Shown: positions 5,252 through 5,459 of the stretch, piece by piece
Layout of the letters: each line of letters opens with the position of its first letter
How positions within the stretch are numbered: position 1 is the stretch's first letter
Source of the DNA: JBFMFB01 sp040752115
GTDB taxonomy: Bacteria > Pseudomonadota > Gammaproteobacteria > Burkholderiales > Sulfuricellaceae
DNA: 5,459 nt
Assembly: GCA_040752115.1 (NCBI GenBank)
Contig: JBFMFB010000067.1
Coordinates: 1 to 5,459 of the forward strand
Direction: 5' to 3'
The notes under the pieces: generated by a model
Told to the model about the DNA's origin: nothing
What the model saw: only the letters and a program-made list of their open reading frames with translations
Database searches by the model: none
Translations under genes and position numbers: made by a program

Positions 5252-5459
5252 ATGAATACCGCGAACCTGCCTTTCGACCCGGCCATCTTGGCGCGCATGG
5301 AAGAGGCGGCGGTGGCCGAAGCCCGCGAAACACTGACCGCCCGCCGCTTCCTCCCAGTGGAGGGGCCTTTCGGGGTGGGGTACACTGCCGTGCCCCTGGG
5401 CAACGACGACCAGCGGCAGCATGCGCCGCACGGGGCGACCACCGTGATTTCCCGCGCCA
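5252..5459 (+). CDS. enc: Encapsulin shell protein, family 1 (3' partial)
   Basis: The first 69 residues are present and the frame runs off the window. The N-terminal helix (FDPAILARMEEAAVAEARETL) followed by ARRFLPVEGPFGVGYTAVPLG matches the start of HK97-fold encapsulins; Thermotoga maritima has [21 protein letters not shown] at the same place (recalled). Such proteins self-assemble into hollow icosahedral cytosolic shells and take up cargo through short C-terminal peptides. The upstream EncFtn gene supplies an expected cargo, so this is probably an iron-storage compartment. The older name for the family, linocin M18 bacteriocin, also applies to sequence matches, but the ferritin context favours iron storage. 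About three quarters of the protein is missing, so the cargo-binding pocket and pore residues cannot be judged. Confidence 0.92.
   Translation, partial: MNTANLPFDPAILARMEEAAVAEARETLTARRFLPVEGPFGVGYTAVPLGNDDQRQHAPHGATTVISRA

Overview
The window looks like a GC-rich proteobacterial chromosome fragment. The best guess is a betaproteobacterium of the Nitrosomonadales/Gallionellales type; this rests on protein resemblance recalled from memory and on the style of the intergenic repeats, not on a search. The DNA is a draft assembly, with one 100-N scaffold gap. All genes that can be supported lie on the + strand.

Layout. (1) Positions 2-3294 hold most of purL, the large single-chain FGAM synthase of purine biosynthesis, lacking roughly its first 300 residues. 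The 100-N gap sits inside it, between two identical 127-bp copies, and is almost certainly an assembler artefact: removing 227 bases restores one continuous reading frame. The gene also carries two in-frame insertions in otherwise conserved enzyme: a five-unit heptamer array near its left end, and a stretch of about 20 extra residues built on strong hairpins near 1455-1550. (2) Positions 3336-3716 encode a small NifU C-terminal-domain (Nfu-type) iron-sulfur protein. (3) Positions 3781-4062 encode a small cysteine-containing lipoprotein of unknown function. (4) About 500 bp without a gene follow, mostly a nested palindromic repeat (element 1, 4103-4418), then a short leader rich in small hairpins. 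(5) Positions 4560-4937 encode an encapsulated ferritin (EncFtn) with its iron-binding residues intact and an encapsulin-targeting tail. (6) A second nested palindromic repeat (element 2, 4927-5221) overlaps the last codons and the stop of the ferritin gene. (7) From 5252 to the window edge runs the start of a family 1 encapsulin shell protein.

How the genes work together. EncFtn and encapsulin form a known two-part iron-storage nanocompartment: the ferritin-like cargo oxidises Fe(II) and the shell holds the mineral. The unusual part is the DNA around it. Two related repeats, sharing outer arms but not inner arms, bracket the cargo gene. The second supplies the cargo's last residues and stop codon and separates cargo from shell by 314 bp. 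Together with the two insertions in purL, this suggests a genome in which short palindromic or tandem repeats repeatedly enter, and are tolerated in, coding sequence.
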